Positions 1 to 9,343 are shown, numbered from the stretch's first letter. The stretch is DNA of 64,000 bases from Myxococcales bacterium (GCA_016191785.1 JACPVJ010000106.1:1-64000); one strand, 5' to 3'. Notes: generated by a model not told the origin, from the letters alone. Made by a program: numbers and translations.

Positions 1-387
1 GGCGGCAGCGGCGCCACGGGCGGCAGCGGCGCGAGCGGTGCGGTCAAGTGCGGCAGCTCGTCGTGCTCGCTGCCGGGAAACAAGTGTTGTCACGCCGACG
101 ACGGGGTGAGCGCCGCCGGCACCTGCACGGCTCAAACGACGCTCTGCGCCGTGGGCTTCGTGGACATGTTCTGTGACGAGCCTGCGGACTGCGGCGCCGG
201 GAAGGTGTGCTGCGAGCGCATTTCGCAGGTCGGCAACCTGAACTCGATCAAGTGCGAGGCCACGGTGGCGGACTGCAAGCCGCTCGGCTCCGGGACCGCG
301 TCGCTCGCGTGCAACCCGGCTGCGCCGAGCTGTCCCATGAACCAGAGCTGCGTGGCCACCAGCCGCGGATACTCGCACTGCCAGTGA
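1..387 (+). CDS. Cys-rich surface lipoprotein, C-terminal part (5' end outside window)
   Basis: The reading frame is open from the first base and ends in TGA at 385-387. It begins inside a Gly/Ser/Ala linker (GGSGATGGSGASG) and continues into a domain of about 115 residues with some 14 cysteines, including CSLPGNKCC and CDEPADCGAGKVCC. This architecture, a lipobox upstream, then a glycine linker, then a disulfide-rich domain, recurs in this window (932, 9493). It is common among exported proteins of myxobacteria. The signal peptide is not visible because the start lies upstream. An internal GTG at 106 could be mistaken for a start, but the linker codons before it are in frame. Function is unknown; a disulfide-stabilised surface or periplasmic domain is an inference from the cysteine content. 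Confidence 0.75.
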   Translation, partial: GGSGATGGSGASGAVKCGSSSCSLPGNKCCHADDGVSAAGTCTAQTTLCAVGFVDMFCDEPADCGAGKVCCERISQVGNLNSIKCEATVADCKPLGSGTASLACNPAAPSCPMNQSCVATSRGYSHCQ

Positions 388-931
388 CTCGCGCCGCGAA
401 CGAGCGAAGAGTCCGAGTTGCCCACGCCCGTCCAGAAGCACGTCGTCGATCCGCCATGCGCCACGCTCCGTGCTGATTCAGAAGCTCACCGTGAAGAACA
501 CCGGCGCCGCTCATCATCCTGCCCACGCAGGTGTGACGTGCCGTGGGGCTCCCCGCCGACGACGCTCCCGGGCGCGAGCTCAGCCACGCAGCTAGCATAG
601 AGGCTGGGCAGGGGTGCGGGAATGCCCGGGGTGGTGCTCGGTTCGAGAGCGCCACGTCCGCCCGACACGCTGCCCGAGGAGCGAAACAAACGGAGGCAAC
701 GAGCCCCCATTCGCCTTGTCGGCGGCGCGCGCTCATGCTCCCGGCAAACGGAGCGCGTCGCGCACGGCGAGCACTGCGCGAAGCAGATCGAGGTGGAGTC
801 TTGCTGCCTTCGGCGCGGCGCGGGACGAGGCTCACCGCACCGCCCAGACGGCTGCACCCGCCGCGGAGCCGGCACGTGAATCTCGCTGCGCGTCGCTGCG
901 CCAGCCGGTATGCTGGCGCGCGGAGGCGTGG
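388..931. other. Intergenic stretch without a supportable gene
   Basis: These 544 bases lie between two plus-strand lipoprotein genes. Several frames stay open on both strands, as expected at this GC content, but their translations are Arg/Ser/Pro-rich with no recognisable motif or signal peptide. I see no convincing RNA gene. The only clear signal is a GGAGG ribosome-binding site at 922-926, which serves the next gene. Confidence 0.5.
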
Positions 932-1276
932 ATGAACCAAGCGTGGCGCATGGGGTGTGTGGGTGTGCTGGCAGCCGTGGTCGGGTGCTCGAGCAGCGGC
1001 GGAGGCGGCAGCGGCGGCTCTGGGGCGGCGGCGCAGAAGTGCGACACGCTGGTCGACAAGCTCTGCGAGAAGCTCGGCCCCTGCGAAAGCCTGACTCAGG
1101 CCGACTGCGTGAGTCAGGTGAACCAGTCGTTCAAACAGCAGTTTGGCGCCACGTGCAGCGGCGCCGACGCCGTCAGCGCGACCTACGACGGCTGCCTCGC
1201 GGATCTGGGTCCCAGCTACCAGTGCAGCATGGGGACGCCTGACAACTGCAAGGGAGTGATCTTGTTCCAGCAGTAG
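932..1276 (+). CDS. Small Cys-rich lipoprotein with Gly/Ser linker
   Basis: The predicted protein has 114 residues. A good ribosome-binding site, GGAGG at 922-926, lies 5 nt before this ATG and decides the start over a longer upstream frame. The N-terminus is a short hydrophobic signal ending in a lipobox (VVGC), so it should be lipidated at Cys19. A linker (SSSGGGGSGGSG) follows. The mature domain carries regularly spaced cysteines (KCDTLVDKLCEKLGPC, then ADC, TCSG, GCLA, QCS, NCK). Domain function is unknown. It resembles the many small lipoproteins of Myxococcota in layout. It is probably monocistronic; the next gene is convergent. Confidence 0.75.
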   Translation: MNQAWRMGCVGVLAAVVGCSSSGGGGSGGSGAAAQKCDTLVDKLCEKLGPCESLTQADCVSQVNQSFKQQFGATCSGADAVSATYDGCLADLGPSYQCSMGTPDNCKGVILFQQ

Positions 1277-1367
1277 GCGACCCCCGGTCGGGCCGCCCAG
1301 GCGACCTACCCGTTGCGCTCGCGGGGTGCCAGGTTCAAGCCAGCGGCTGGACGGGAGCTCGTAGGCA

Positions 1368-2111
1368 TCAACCTTGCGGACGCGCTGGAACGCGCCGGTT
1401 GGGCGCGTCGTCGCGACGACGAGCGCCGGCGGAAGGAACTTGCGGAGCGTGTGGCGAATCGATTCCGTCGGGCAGAGCGGAGAGCGGTCGGTTGCGGTAG
1501 GCGGCGCGCCACGCCGCGGCAGTGCCGAGCCGCGGTGACGCGGGCAACCCGACTCGCTCCTGCAGCGAGTCGAGTTGCTCGTCGCTGAGCAACGAAAGGT
1601 CGCCGACGAACGCCCATCCCATGACCCGCCGACACGCGCCGCAGCTGACGAGCCGCACCCAGATGCGTTCGCCTTCGAGCGCGACCGTGAGCGAGCGCCC
1701 GGGAGCGAAATCGCGGCGTGGCTCGTCGCGGATCACTTGCGCGCCCGCCGGTGGCGTGCCGTCCACTGTGTCGACGGGCGCCCAGATCCCGGTCACGCGC
1801 CCGGACGCGTTGCAGAGCACGGTGCGACTGGACTTCGCCGGCTTCGGACACGGGCCTCCGAGCGAGGTGAACGCGAAGGGGAGAACAGCTGCCGGCGCCG
1901 CGGCGGCTTCTCGGCCTTCGACCGGCTCGGCGGCGGCGTCGGGCTCAGGCGCGACGATCACTGTAGCGTCCGGCGTTGCCGCTCTGTGCGCCGAGCGCGA
2001 CACGGGCGGCTTCGACGGGCAAGCCGAGACGGCCAACGTCGAGGCGAAGAGAACGCCCAGGCGGCGGCTCGGAAGACACGGCGACGAACGCAGGGGCGTG
2101 GGGGCGCGCAT
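1368..2111 (-). CDS. Putative lipoprotein of unknown function
   Basis: The protein has 247 residues when started at the ATG at 2111. That start puts a signal sequence and lipobox (STLAVSAC) at the N-terminus; an upstream in-frame start at 2249 would bury it. After an Ala/Pro/Glu-rich spacer there is a compact region of about 110 residues containing four cysteines (GGPCPKP, VLCNASG, RLVSCGACRRVMGWAF). The CNASGRVTGIWAPVDT segment and the later RIWVRLVSCG segment look like a small beta-rich fold, but I cannot name the family. No clear ribosome-binding site is seen. It converges with the gene at 932 and diverges from the gene at 2313. Confidence 0.6.
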   Translation of the reverse strand: MRAPTPLRSSPCLPSRRLGVLFASTLAVSACPSKPPVSRSAHRAATPDATVIVAPEPDAAAEPVEGREAAAAPAAVLPFAFTSLGGPCPKPAKSSRTVLCNASGRVTGIWAPVDTVDGTPPAGAQVIRDEPRRDFAPGRSLTVALEGERIWVRLVSCGACRRVMGWAFVGDLSLLSDEQLDSLQERVGLPASPRLGTAAAWRAAYRNRPLSALPDGIDSPHAPQVPSAGARRRDDAPNRRVPARPQG

Positions 2112-2312
2112 GGCGCGAGTGACCCTACGGCAGTCCGCCACCGGCGCGCCACCGATCGATGCCGTGGTCGGCCGCCGCCATGGCCATGAACAAGAGGAGT
2201 GAGGGAGCCGTCTGGGGAGCAGCCCGTCGGCCGTCGTGAAAAAGAGCAAGTCGTCCGGCGCTGTCTCACTGGGTCATGTAAGGGCGGGGCGGCGTCGGAC
2301 GTTTGCCGGACC

Positions 2313-2633
2313 ATGCCCCGCGCCTTGGACGCACGCCCCTCGCGACTGCCGCCCGCCCTCGTCGGCGCCGGAGTGCTCGCGCTCGCGGCCCTCGCAGCCT
2401 CGGGTGCCCTCGTGGTCATCTGGCAGCGCGCGGCCGTCTGCGCCGCGACGCCGGATTGTCGCTCGAACGCGGGCATCGCGATCGTGGTCGGCCAAGGCTT
2501 CGTGGCACTGGCCTGTGCGCTCTCGTGTCCGCTGGCGCTGCTTTCGGATCACCCGGCGCGCAAGTACGTCCTCGGTTGCGATGCCATTGCCATCGTAGCG
2601 CTCGTCGTCTTCGCGCTCGCGCTCGCGCCGTGA
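2313..2633 (+). CDS. Small membrane protein, two or three predicted helices
   Basis: The protein has 106 residues from the ATG at 2313. It contains hydrophobic stretches at about residues 14-37 (LPPALVGAGVLALAALAASG), 53-75 and 86-105, separated by a short cysteine-bearing loop (AAVCAATPDC). No catalytic motif is visible and I do not recognise a family. A longer frame runs upstream to 2199, but its extra residues are charged and unlike a membrane protein N-terminus. It is divergent from the lipoprotein at 2111 and convergent with cusA, with 84 bp between the stops. Function is unknown. Confidence 0.5.
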   Translation: MPRALDARPSRLPPALVGAGVLALAALAASGALVVIWQRAAVCAATPDCRSNAGIAIVVGQGFVALACALSCPLALLSDHPARKYVLGCDAIAIVALVVFALALAP

Positions 2634-2717
2634 CAGCGCCGAACCCAAGACCTCGTGAACCGTCCCGACGAGGGCGCGCAGGTCGGCGAATGCCCGGACC
2701 ACAAGTGGCTCGCTGAG

Positions 2718-5700
2718 CTACCCAGCAGCATCGAAGCCGCACACCTCGTCGAGCGGCCTTCCGGTCCGCTGCGCCTTCTTCAGCTGGGAGTACCGCCAGT
2801 AGGTGTACACCACCGGGATCAGCTCGAGCGTGAGGAACGCGCTGCTGACCAGCCCGCCCACCATCGGCGCGGCGATGCGCTTCATCACGTCCGCCCCGCT
2901 GCCGGTGGCCCAGAGCAGCGGCAGAAGGCCGATGATCATCGTCGACACGGTCATCAGCTTGGGTCGCACGCGCTGCACCGTGCCCTCCGAGTGCGCGTGG
3001 ATGATGTCCTCGAGGTTGCGAATGCGGCCTTCGCGCAGGCGTTTTTCGAAGGCGTGATCGATGTACACGATCATCACCACGCCCGTCTGGGCCGCGAGCC
3101 CCACCAGGGCGATCACGCCCACCCCGACGGCGGTCGAGAGGCGATAGTCGAGCAGGTAGAGCGCCCAGACGCTGCCCACCAGCGCGAACGGGATGCTGAG
3201 CATGACGATGGCGACTTCCGTCAGGTTCTTGAACTGAAGGTACAAGAGCAAAAGCACGATCCCGAGCGCCAACGGCACCAGCACCTGCATGCGCTCGCGC
3301 ATTTGCTCGAGGAGCTCGTACTGGCCGGTCCACTTCAAGTACATCCCCTGCCCCAGGGCCAGGTCGCTGGTCGCGACGGCGCGCTTGGCGTCCGCCACGA
3401 AGCCGCCGATGTCCCGGTTCGGATCGACGTCGACGTACACGTACCCCACCAAGAGCCCCCCCTCGTTGCGCAGCATCGGGGGGCCGTGCGACACGCTCAC
3501 GTCGGCCAGCTCGCCCAGCGGCAGGCTGCGCGCTTGGGCCTTGCTCGGCAGCGCGATCAGCACCTGCCGGAGCCGCTCGGGGCTCGACCGGAAGTCTTCC
3601 TTGTAGCGAACGTTGACGGTGTATCGCTGGCGCCCCTCGACCGTCACCGTGACCGGCTCACCGCCGACCGCGGCTTCGATCGCGCCCATCAGGTCATCGA
3701 CGCGCAGATCGTAGCGTGCGAGGACCTCGCGCCGGGGCACCACGTCGACGTACGTTCCGCCCAGAGATCGTTCGTAGAGCACGCTGCGCGCGCCGGAAAC
3801 GCCCTTGAGCACCGATTCGAGCTTCTCGCCGGCCGCCTCGATCGCCCCGAGGTCACTTCCGAACACCTTCACACCCACCGGCGTGCGCACGCCCGTGGTG
3901 AGCATGTCGATGCGAGCCTTGATGGGCATGGTCCAGGCGTTGGTCCACCCGGGCAGCTGCATGCTCGCGTTCAGTTTGGTCACCAGCTCGTCCCAGGTCT
4001 CGGGTCGCTCTTCGGGCCAGAGCGTGCCGAGCGCACGCCGGATCGGCGCAGGAGCCCAGCCCGAGTACCACCGGTGCTGGTGCACCTTGGGCCACTCGGC
4101 CTGTGGGTGAAGCTGCACTACGGTCTCGGCCATCGAGAGCGGCGCCGGATCGGTCTGGGTCTCGGCCCGGCCGATCTTGCCGAACACCCGCTTCACCTCC
4201 GGGAACGAGGCCAGCACCGCGTCTTGGCGCTCGAGCTGACGCTTCGCCTCTTCGATGCTGATCCCGGGCAGCGTGGTGGGCATGTACAAGAGGTCGCCTT
4301 CGTTCAGCGGCGGCATGAACTCGCTGCCCAGACGCAAATACAGCGGAACGGCGGAAGCGATGGCGAACACGCCGATCGCCAAGGTGGTGAGGGGCCGGCG
4401 GAGCGCGACGTAAACGAAGGGCTCGTAGAGCTTGATGATGGTTCGCGAGACCGGGTGCTCAGCCTCGCTCTTCACCTTGCCCCGGAGCAAGAGGTCGCGC
4501 AGCGCCGGCGCCAAGGTGATGCTGAGCAAGGCCGCCGAGAGCATCACGAAGGTCTTGGTGAAGGCCAGCGGGCGGAACAGTCGCCCGGCTTGCCCCGTCA
4601 AGCCGAACACCGGGATGAACGAGGCGGCGACGATCAAGAGCGAGAAGAAGATCGCGGGCGTGACCTCTTTGGCGGCCTCGGCCAGGAGCTTGGCGCGTTC
4701 TTTCGGGGCCAGATCCGGCGGCGCATGCTCCAGCTTCTTGTGGCACGCCTCGATCATGACGATCTCGGCGTCCACCGTGGCGCCGATGGCGATGGCGATC
4801 CCACCCAGGCTCATGATGGTCGAGGGAACCCCGAGGAAGTACATGGGAATGAAGGCCGTCACGACCGCCAGCGGCAGGCTCACGATGGGCAAGAGCGCGC
4901 TTCTGAGGTGCAAGAGGAAGACCAAGATCACCACGCTGACGACCACGCCCTCTTCGAGCAGCGCCCCCTTCAGCGTCTGGATGGCACGGTCGATCAGGCT
5001 CTTGCGGTCGTAGGTCTCGACGATCTCGACCCCGGGAGGCAGCGACTTCTTCAGCTCGTCGAGCCGGGCCTCGACCCGCTCGATGACTGCGCGCGCGTTC
5101 TCGCCGTGGCGCGCCACCACGATGGCACCGACGGTCTCGCCCTTGCCGTCCAGCTCCGCCAGCCCCCGGCGGATCTCGCCCCCGGCTCGCACCTCGGCCA
5201 CGTCGCGAACGCGCAACGGCTCGCCGGACGGACCGGCGCGGATGGCCACGTTGCCGATGTCGTCGAGACTGCCGAGATACCCCCGACCGCGGACGAAGTA
5301 CTCGCGCCCGCTCTGCTCCATCACCCGCCCGCCCACCTCGCGGTTCGAGCGCGCGATCGCCCTTCCGATCTCGTCGACGCTCAGCCCGTACGACCGGAGC
5401 TTCTCGGGGTCGACGTTGACCTGGTACTGCCGCTCGAAGCCGCCGACCGCCGCGACCTGGGCCACGCCGGGCACGCTCTCGAGGGCGAAGCGCAGCGTGT
5501 AGTCCTGCAAGCTGCGCAGCTGCGACAGGTCGTGTTGGCCCGTGCGGTCGACCAGCGCGTAGCTGTAGACCCAGCCGATGCCCGTGGCGTCGGGACCCAG
5601 CGTCGGCGTGACCCCATCGGGCAAGCGCTCGCGGATGGTGGCCATGTACTCCAGCACCCGCGAGCGCGCCCAGTACAGATCCGTGCCCTCTTCGAACAGC

Positions 5701-5984
5701 ACGTAGACGAACGACATGCCGAACATCGAGAAGCCGCGGACGGCCGAGACCTTGGGGGCCGCGAGCAGTGAGCTGGTGATGGGATAGGTGACCTGGTCTT
5801 CGATCAACGTGGGCGAGCGGCCGCGCCACTCGGTGAAGACGATGACCTGCGGGTCAGACAGATCGGGGATGGCGTCGAGTGGAACGCGGCGCGCCGCGTT
5901 CACCGCGCCGACGGCGATCGCCACCCAGGCCAGGATCACCAGCCAGCGGTGGCGCGCACACAGGTCGATGACCCGCCCGATCAT
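2718..5984 (-). CDS. cusA: CusA-type heavy-metal RND efflux pump
   Basis: This 1088-residue inner-membrane pump should export Cu(I)/Ag(I) with proton antiport, as the RND subunit of a tripartite CusCBA complex. The family layout is complete: an N-terminal helix, a first porter domain opening with DAIPDLSDPQVIV, the central membrane block, a second porter domain, and final helices. The proton-relay aspartate falls at residue 405 (GATVDAEIVMIEACHK), the same number as in E. coli CusA. The three methionine regions that bind copper in CusA are present (SEFMPPLNEGDLLYMP, PLSMAETVVQ, NAWTMPIKARIDML). That argues for monovalent Cu/Ag rather than Co/Zn/Cd. It overlaps the cusB stop by 4 nt (ATGA), so the two are translationally coupled. 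Metal specificity is inferred from the conserved methionines. Confidence 0.95.
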   Translation of the reverse strand: MIGRVIDLCARHRWLVILAWVAIAVGAVNAARRVPLDAIPDLSDPQVIVFTEWRGRSPTLIEDQVTYPITSSLLAAPKVSAVRGFSMFGMSFVYVLFEEGTDLYWARSRVLEYMATIRERLPDGVTPTLGPDATGIGWVYSYALVDRTGQHDLSQLRSLQDYTLRFALESVPGVAQVAAVGGFERQYQVNVDPEKLRSYGLSVDEIGRAIARSNREVGGRVMEQSGREYFVRGRGYLGSLDDIGNVAIRAGPSGEPLRVRDVAEVRAGGEIRRGLAELDGKGETVGAIVVARHGENARAVIERVEARLDELKKSLPPGVEIVETYDRKSLIDRAIQTLKGALLEEGVVVSVVILVFLLHLRSALLPIVSLPLAVVTAFIPMYFLGVPSTIMSLGGIAIAIGATVDAEIVMIEACHKKLEHAPPDLAPKERAKLLAEAAKEVTPAIFFSLLIVAASFIPVFGLTGQAGRLFRPLAFTKTFVMLSAALLSITLAPALRDLLLRGKVKSEAEHPVSRTIIKLYEPFVYVALRRPLTTLAIGVFAIASAVPLYLRLGSEFMPPLNEGDLLYMPTTLPGISIEEAKRQLERQDAVLASFPEVKRVFGKIGRAETQTDPAPLSMAETVVQLHPQAEWPKVHQHRWYSGWAPAPIRRALGTLWPEERPETWDELVTKLNASMQLPGWTNAWTMPIKARIDMLTTGVRTPVGVKVFGSDLGAIEAAGEKLESVLKGVSGARSVLYERSLGGTYVDVVPRREVLARYDLRVDDLMGAIEAAVGGEPVTVTVEGRQRYTVNVRYKEDFRSSPERLRQVLIALPSKAQARSLPLGELADVSVSHGPPMLRNEGGLLVGYVYVDVDPNRDIGGFVADAKRAVATSDLALGQGMYLKWTGQYELLEQMRERMQVLVPLALGIVLLLLYLQFKNLTEVAIVMLSIPFALVGSVWALYLLDYRLSTAVGVGVIALVGLAAQTGVVMIVYIDHAFEKRLREGRIRNLEDIIHAHSEGTVQRVRPKLMTVSTMIIGLLPLLWATGSGADVMKRIAAPMVGGLVSSAFLTLELIPVVYTYWRYSQLKKAQRTGRPLDEVCGFDAAG

Positions 5985-7507
5985 GGCGTGCCGTGCTTGG
6001 AGTGATCCTGGCTGACGGCCGCACCCTTGCCAGCGAGCGACGCCTTGAGCCGGCTCTCGGAGTCGAGCAGGAAGGTTGCCCCCGAGACCACGCTCTCACC
6101 CGGCCGCACGCCGGCCGTGAGCTCGACGCGATCGGTGCCGAGCTCGACGCCGACCTCCACCGTGCGTGGCGCGAAGCGCCCCGGGCTCTCTTGGACGAAC
6201 ACGTAGCGCTCGAGCCCGGTGTCGATCAGTGCATCGCGCGGCACCGCGACCACGGTGCGCGCCGCCTGCGACAGCTCGACCCAGCCGTATTGGCCGGGCC
6301 TGAGCCCCATGTCCGGGTTCTTGACCGAGAAGCGCACGCGGGTGGTGCGCGCCTCGGCATCGACCCGGGGGTAGATCAAGTCCACCTTGGCCACCACCGG
6401 CGCGGCGAGCCCGGGCGCGCTGAACTTCCCTTCGCTGCCGACCTGAACCAAGCCGAGCTCGCGCTGGAACACGCTGGCGACCACGTACACCTTCGATAGG
6501 TCGACGATCTCGTAGAGCACGGTCTCGGGCGCCACGTAAGAGCCGAGCACGACGTTCTTCTGCGTCACGAAGCCAGAGATGGGCGCGCCGATACCCACGG
6601 TGCGGCTCGGCTCGGCCTTCTTCAGCAGCTGGTCGATGGCGCCGTTCGACATACCCAAGAGCTCGAGCTTCCTTCGAGCGCGGTCCCCAGAGCTCTTGCC
6701 GCCGCCGACGTTTGGCCAGTCCTTGACCGCCAAGAGCTCGCTCTCTGCCTGATAGATCTCCGGGCTGTAGATCGACAGCAGGTTCTGCCCACGCCGCACC
6801 CGGACCCCGGTCTCGCGCACCGCGATGTGTTCCACGAAGCCTGGAGCGCGCACGTGCACTTGCGCCACTCCGCTCTCGGGGGCCTCGACCCCGGCGGCGA
6901 TGCGCACGCTGCCGCTGGTCGGGGTCTCGACGGCGACGGCAGTCCGGACGCCGATCGCCTGAAGTCGGTCGAGGGACAGCTCGATCGGCACGATCCCGGT
7001 GGGCGGCGCGCCCGCGTCGGGCGCGTGGCTCGGCCCGGCGTCGGGTGCATGCCCCGCGTGGTCCGAAGGCCCGGCCTGCGCGGGCGGGGCTTTCGGCTCG
7101 AGCCTCATCTTGCACTTCGGGCAGCGCCCCGGAGCCGGGGAGATCACCTCGGGATCCATCGGGCAGGTCCAGACCGTGCCGGGTGGCGCGCTGGCCGCCG
7201 GCGGCGACACGTGGGGCGGGTGGCTCGACGGCGCCGCGGCGGTCTTGCGGCGGTCTTCCGGGATCGGCTCGAGCGTCATCTGACAGATCGGGCACTCGCC
7301 GGGGCTCGCCGAGGTGACCTCGGGGTGCATCGGGCAGTAGTACTTCGCGGCGCTCTCGGCTTGCCCGTCGGCGCGCGCAAACGACCACCACGAGCCCAGA
7401 GCCGCGAGCGCAGTCAGCGCGATCAGAACCCAACGAACGATGGACATCGCGCGCACGCCTTTCGGAATGGGCTCCGGGTCGGGCGCGTGCACTTCGATTT
7501 CTGACAT
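5981..7507 (-). CDS. cusB: CusB-type membrane-fusion protein with two CPM(H/D)P metal-binding modules
   Basis: The protein has 508 residues and is the periplasmic adaptor linking CusA to the outer-membrane factor. An AAGGAGG Shine-Dalgarno sequence lies just before the ATG at 7507 and fixes the start. After a membrane anchor (residues 21-45) come two copies of a heavy-metal-binding module: KYYCPMHPEV...CPICQM at 57-77 and WTCPMDPEV...CPKCKM at 113-134. Each has paired Cys/Met ligands. A His-rich linker (DHAGHAPDAGPSHAPDAG) follows, then the HlyD-type barrel-sandwich and hairpin region (VRAPGFVEHIAV, VRRGQNLLSIYSPE) and a C-terminal beta-barrel domain. Two metal modules in tandem suggest a strong periplasmic Cu(I) capture step before handover to CusA. 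It is coupled by ATGA overlap to cusA. Confidence 0.93.
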   Translation of the reverse strand: MSEIEVHAPDPEPIPKGVRAMSIVRWVLIALTALAALGSWWSFARADGQAESAAKYYCPMHPEVTSASPGECPICQMTLEPIPEDRRKTAAAPSSHPPHVSPPAASAPPGTVWTCPMDPEVISPAPGRCPKCKMRLEPKAPPAQAGPSDHAGHAPDAGPSHAPDAGAPPTGIVPIELSLDRLQAIGVRTAVAVETPTSGSVRIAAGVEAPESGVAQVHVRAPGFVEHIAVRETGVRVRRGQNLLSIYSPEIYQAESELLAVKDWPNVGGGKSSGDRARRKLELLGMSNGAIDQLLKKAEPSRTVGIGAPISGFVTQKNVVLGSYVAPETVLYEIVDLSKVYVVASVFQRELGLVQVGSEGKFSAPGLAAPVVAKVDLIYPRVDAEARTTRVRFSVKNPDMGLRPGQYGWVELSQAARTVVAVPRDALIDTGLERYVFVQESPGRFAPRTVEVGVELGTDRVELTAGVRPGESVVSGATFLLDSESRLKASLAGKGAAVSQDHSKHGTP

Positions 7508-7527
7508 GGCTTCCTCCTTGAAGATCT

Positions 7528-8820
7528 TCAGTTCCCGTCGAGCTTCACCCGTCGCTTCGGCAGCTCGGTGCCCGCGGCGAAGTCGAGGTCGGTGAGCGCG
7601 TGGTCCAGCGCAGCGCGCGCCATGATGATCTCCAGCTCGACGTCCACGACGTCGCGCTGGGCGGTGAGCAAGGTCACGAGGGACGTGCCTCCGGTCTCGT
7701 AGCCGGCGAGTGAGTACTCGAGGTTCCGGCGACTGGCGGGCAGCGTCTCGCGCTTGAGCACCCGCAGGCGCTCGAGCGCACCCTCGACCGTGGCGAGGCT
7801 CATGGCGACCTCGGCGGAAATGTCGAGGCGCGCTTGATCGATCTCGGCGTTCGCGGCCGCCGTGCCATGGCGCTGCGCGGCCTTGCGGGCGCGAGACCCG
7901 CCCCAGATCCACGGCATCGACACCGAGAGCGACGCCCCGTAGCCGTGCTCGGTCATCCCGTTGGTGGGCGGAAAGTACAGCCCGCCCACGCTGAACGACG
8001 GCGCGGCCGACTCCTTGTCAATCACGCGCTGCTCGGCCTCGGACGCCCCGCGCCGCGCGCGCGCCATCGCGACGTCGGGTCTTCGAGCGAGGGCGCGCTC
8101 GGTGATCTCGTCCGCCGTGAGCGTCACCGAGAGCGCGCCCTCGTCCGCGGGCGGCCCGACCGGCGCGCCCAACGGACGAGACGCGAGGGCGTTGAGCCGG
8201 CGCTGGATCGACTTGAGCCGGGAGCCTTCACCGGCCGCGTCGGCTCGGGAGCGGCTGATCTCGACCTCGGACTGAGAGACGTCGGTCAGCATGCCGCCCG
8301 CCGCGTACCGAGCCTTGGCCACCGCCAGCACGCGCTCGGCCACGGCCACGTGACGCTCGTGCACGTGGTGCGCGGCCGTGGCCTCCAGGTAGTCAGCGAA
8401 GGCGTGACCGACTTCGCGGCTCAGCTTGCGGGCCGCCTCGTCGCGCTCGGCGCGAGCGACGCGCGCCTCGGCCTCTACCGCGCCCTCCCGCAAGGACAGG
8501 GACCCCGGGGCGGGAACGGCTTGCTTCACGCCGACCATGACCATGCCCGCGTCGTTCACCGCGTACGGCCGCGTGATGGGCACCTGCCAGACCTCGAGCA
8601 TCAGCTCGGGATCGGGCAGGCTGCTCGTCGCCTTCGCCCGCAGCTTGGCGGCGCTCTCGCGGTGCGCCGCGGCGCGCATGGCCGGACTCTTGCTCACCGC
8701 CGCCCGAATCAGCTCCGAACGCCGCGCCTTGGCGGCGGGCTGCTCGGGCGCACCGCGGGCTTCGCTCACGCAAAATAGCAGCGCGCAGGCGCTGACGAAC
8801 CATGACCTCTTGTCGAACAT
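7528..8820 (-). CDS. cusC: TolC/CusC-type outer-membrane efflux protein
   Basis: The protein has 430 residues. I chose the ATG at 8820 because a GAGGAG ribosome-binding site precedes it and a signal peptide follows (FVSACALLFCVSEARG). The rest is a long alpha-helical, Ala/Arg/Glu-rich chain with the two repeated outer-membrane-efflux segments of the TolC family (DPELMLEVWQVPIT..., then SAAPSFSVGGLYFPP and LSVSMPWIWGG). The hairpins around LSREVGHAFADYLEATAAHH are typical. It should form the outer-membrane channel of the CusCBA pump. It lies 20 nt upstream of cusB in the same operon. No cysteine lipobox is evident, unlike E. coli CusC. Assignment to the copper pump rests on the operon. Confidence 0.88.
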   Translation of the reverse strand: MFDKRSWFVSACALLFCVSEARGAPEQPAAKARRSELIRAAVSKSPAMRAAAHRESAAKLRAKATSSLPDPELMLEVWQVPITRPYAVNDAGMVMVGVKQAVPAPGSLSLREGAVEAEARVARAERDEAARKLSREVGHAFADYLEATAAHHVHERHVAVAERVLAVAKARYAAGGMLTDVSQSEVEISRSRADAAGEGSRLKSIQRRLNALASRPLGAPVGPPADEGALSVTLTADEITERALARRPDVAMARARRGASEAEQRVIDKESAAPSFSVGGLYFPPTNGMTEHGYGASLSVSMPWIWGGSRARKAAQRHGTAAANAEIDQARLDISAEVAMSLATVEGALERLRVLKRETLPASRRNLEYSLAGYETGGTSLVTLLTAQRDVVDVELEIIMARAALDHALTDLDFAAGTELPKRRVKLDGN

Positions 8821-8923
8821 GCGAACCACTCCTCGTCGTCGGGCAAGCGGTCGCGCACGACGCGCGACCACCGGTCACGCGCAGGCACACCGTCGCCTGC
8901 GCGCTCGCGGACGAACGGGCGGT

Positions 8924-9343
8924 TCAGCTCAAGAAGGCTCGGTTCAGGATGTAGAGCGGTGCCTGCCGGGGCGGCGGCGGCGCGCGGGCCCGCGGGGGGG
9001 AAAGCGCGACATGCGAAGCGCGGAGCTCCGGGGCGAGCTCGACGGGGAGCAGCGCCAGGATGACGGGCGGGGCGATGGTCGGGACGTCACCGCCCCCGAC
9101 CGAGCGACGCTCGGCCGCGGCGGTCAGCGCTCGGTCGTCGCAGCAATCCCCTTGCGACGCGGTCGGCGCGCCGTTGCCGGGGTCGGCCGGCACCGCGGCG
9201 CGGGCCTTCTCGCAGCAGCACGCGCTCGTGACCTTGCCCTTCATGTGGCAGAAGTAAGCCGCCGCGCTCACCGACCCGGCGGGCAGGAGCATCAGCAGGC
9301 TGACGACGAGGGCAAACAGGCGGCGCACGCTTTGGTTCAGCAT
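8924..9343 (-). CDS. Exported Cys-rich protein at the head of the cus operon
   Basis: The protein has 139 residues. A signal peptide (RLFALVVSLLMLLPAGSVSA) ends at about residue 28. The mature N-terminus carries a dense thiol cluster, YFCHMKGKVTSACCCEK, followed further on by GDCCDDR. A long proline/arginine-rich tail without cysteines follows (PPRARAPPPPRQAPLY). The CHM...CCC group with a methionine and histidine nearby is a plausible Cu(I)/Ag(I) site. The gene is the first of the minus-strand run cusC-cusB-cusA, 103 bp before cusC, which supports a periplasmic copper-binding role. I do not recognise a named family. The start at ATG 9343 is chosen because it begins directly at the signal peptide; longer frames extend upstream. 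Confidence 0.7.
   Translation of the reverse strand: MLNQSVRRLFALVVSLLMLLPAGSVSAAAYFCHMKGKVTSACCCEKARAAVPADPGNGAPTASQGDCCDDRALTAAAERRSVGGGDVPTIAPPVILALLPVELAPELRASHVALSPPRARAPPPPRQAPLYILNRAFLS

Noticed and set aside
640..670. tRNA-like T-arm (GGTTCGAG flanked by a short stem)
   Set aside because: The loop is 9 nt, not 7, and no acceptor, D or anticodon arms can be built around it.
2655..5771. A very long plus-strand open frame (about 1038 codons) opposite cusA
   Set aside because: Its translation is rich in His, Arg, Gln and Asp with no domain. It arises because third-position GC keeps the antisense frame free of stops. The same applies to the long frames opposite the TonB-dependent receptor (46148-48931), phoH (52279-53790) and others.
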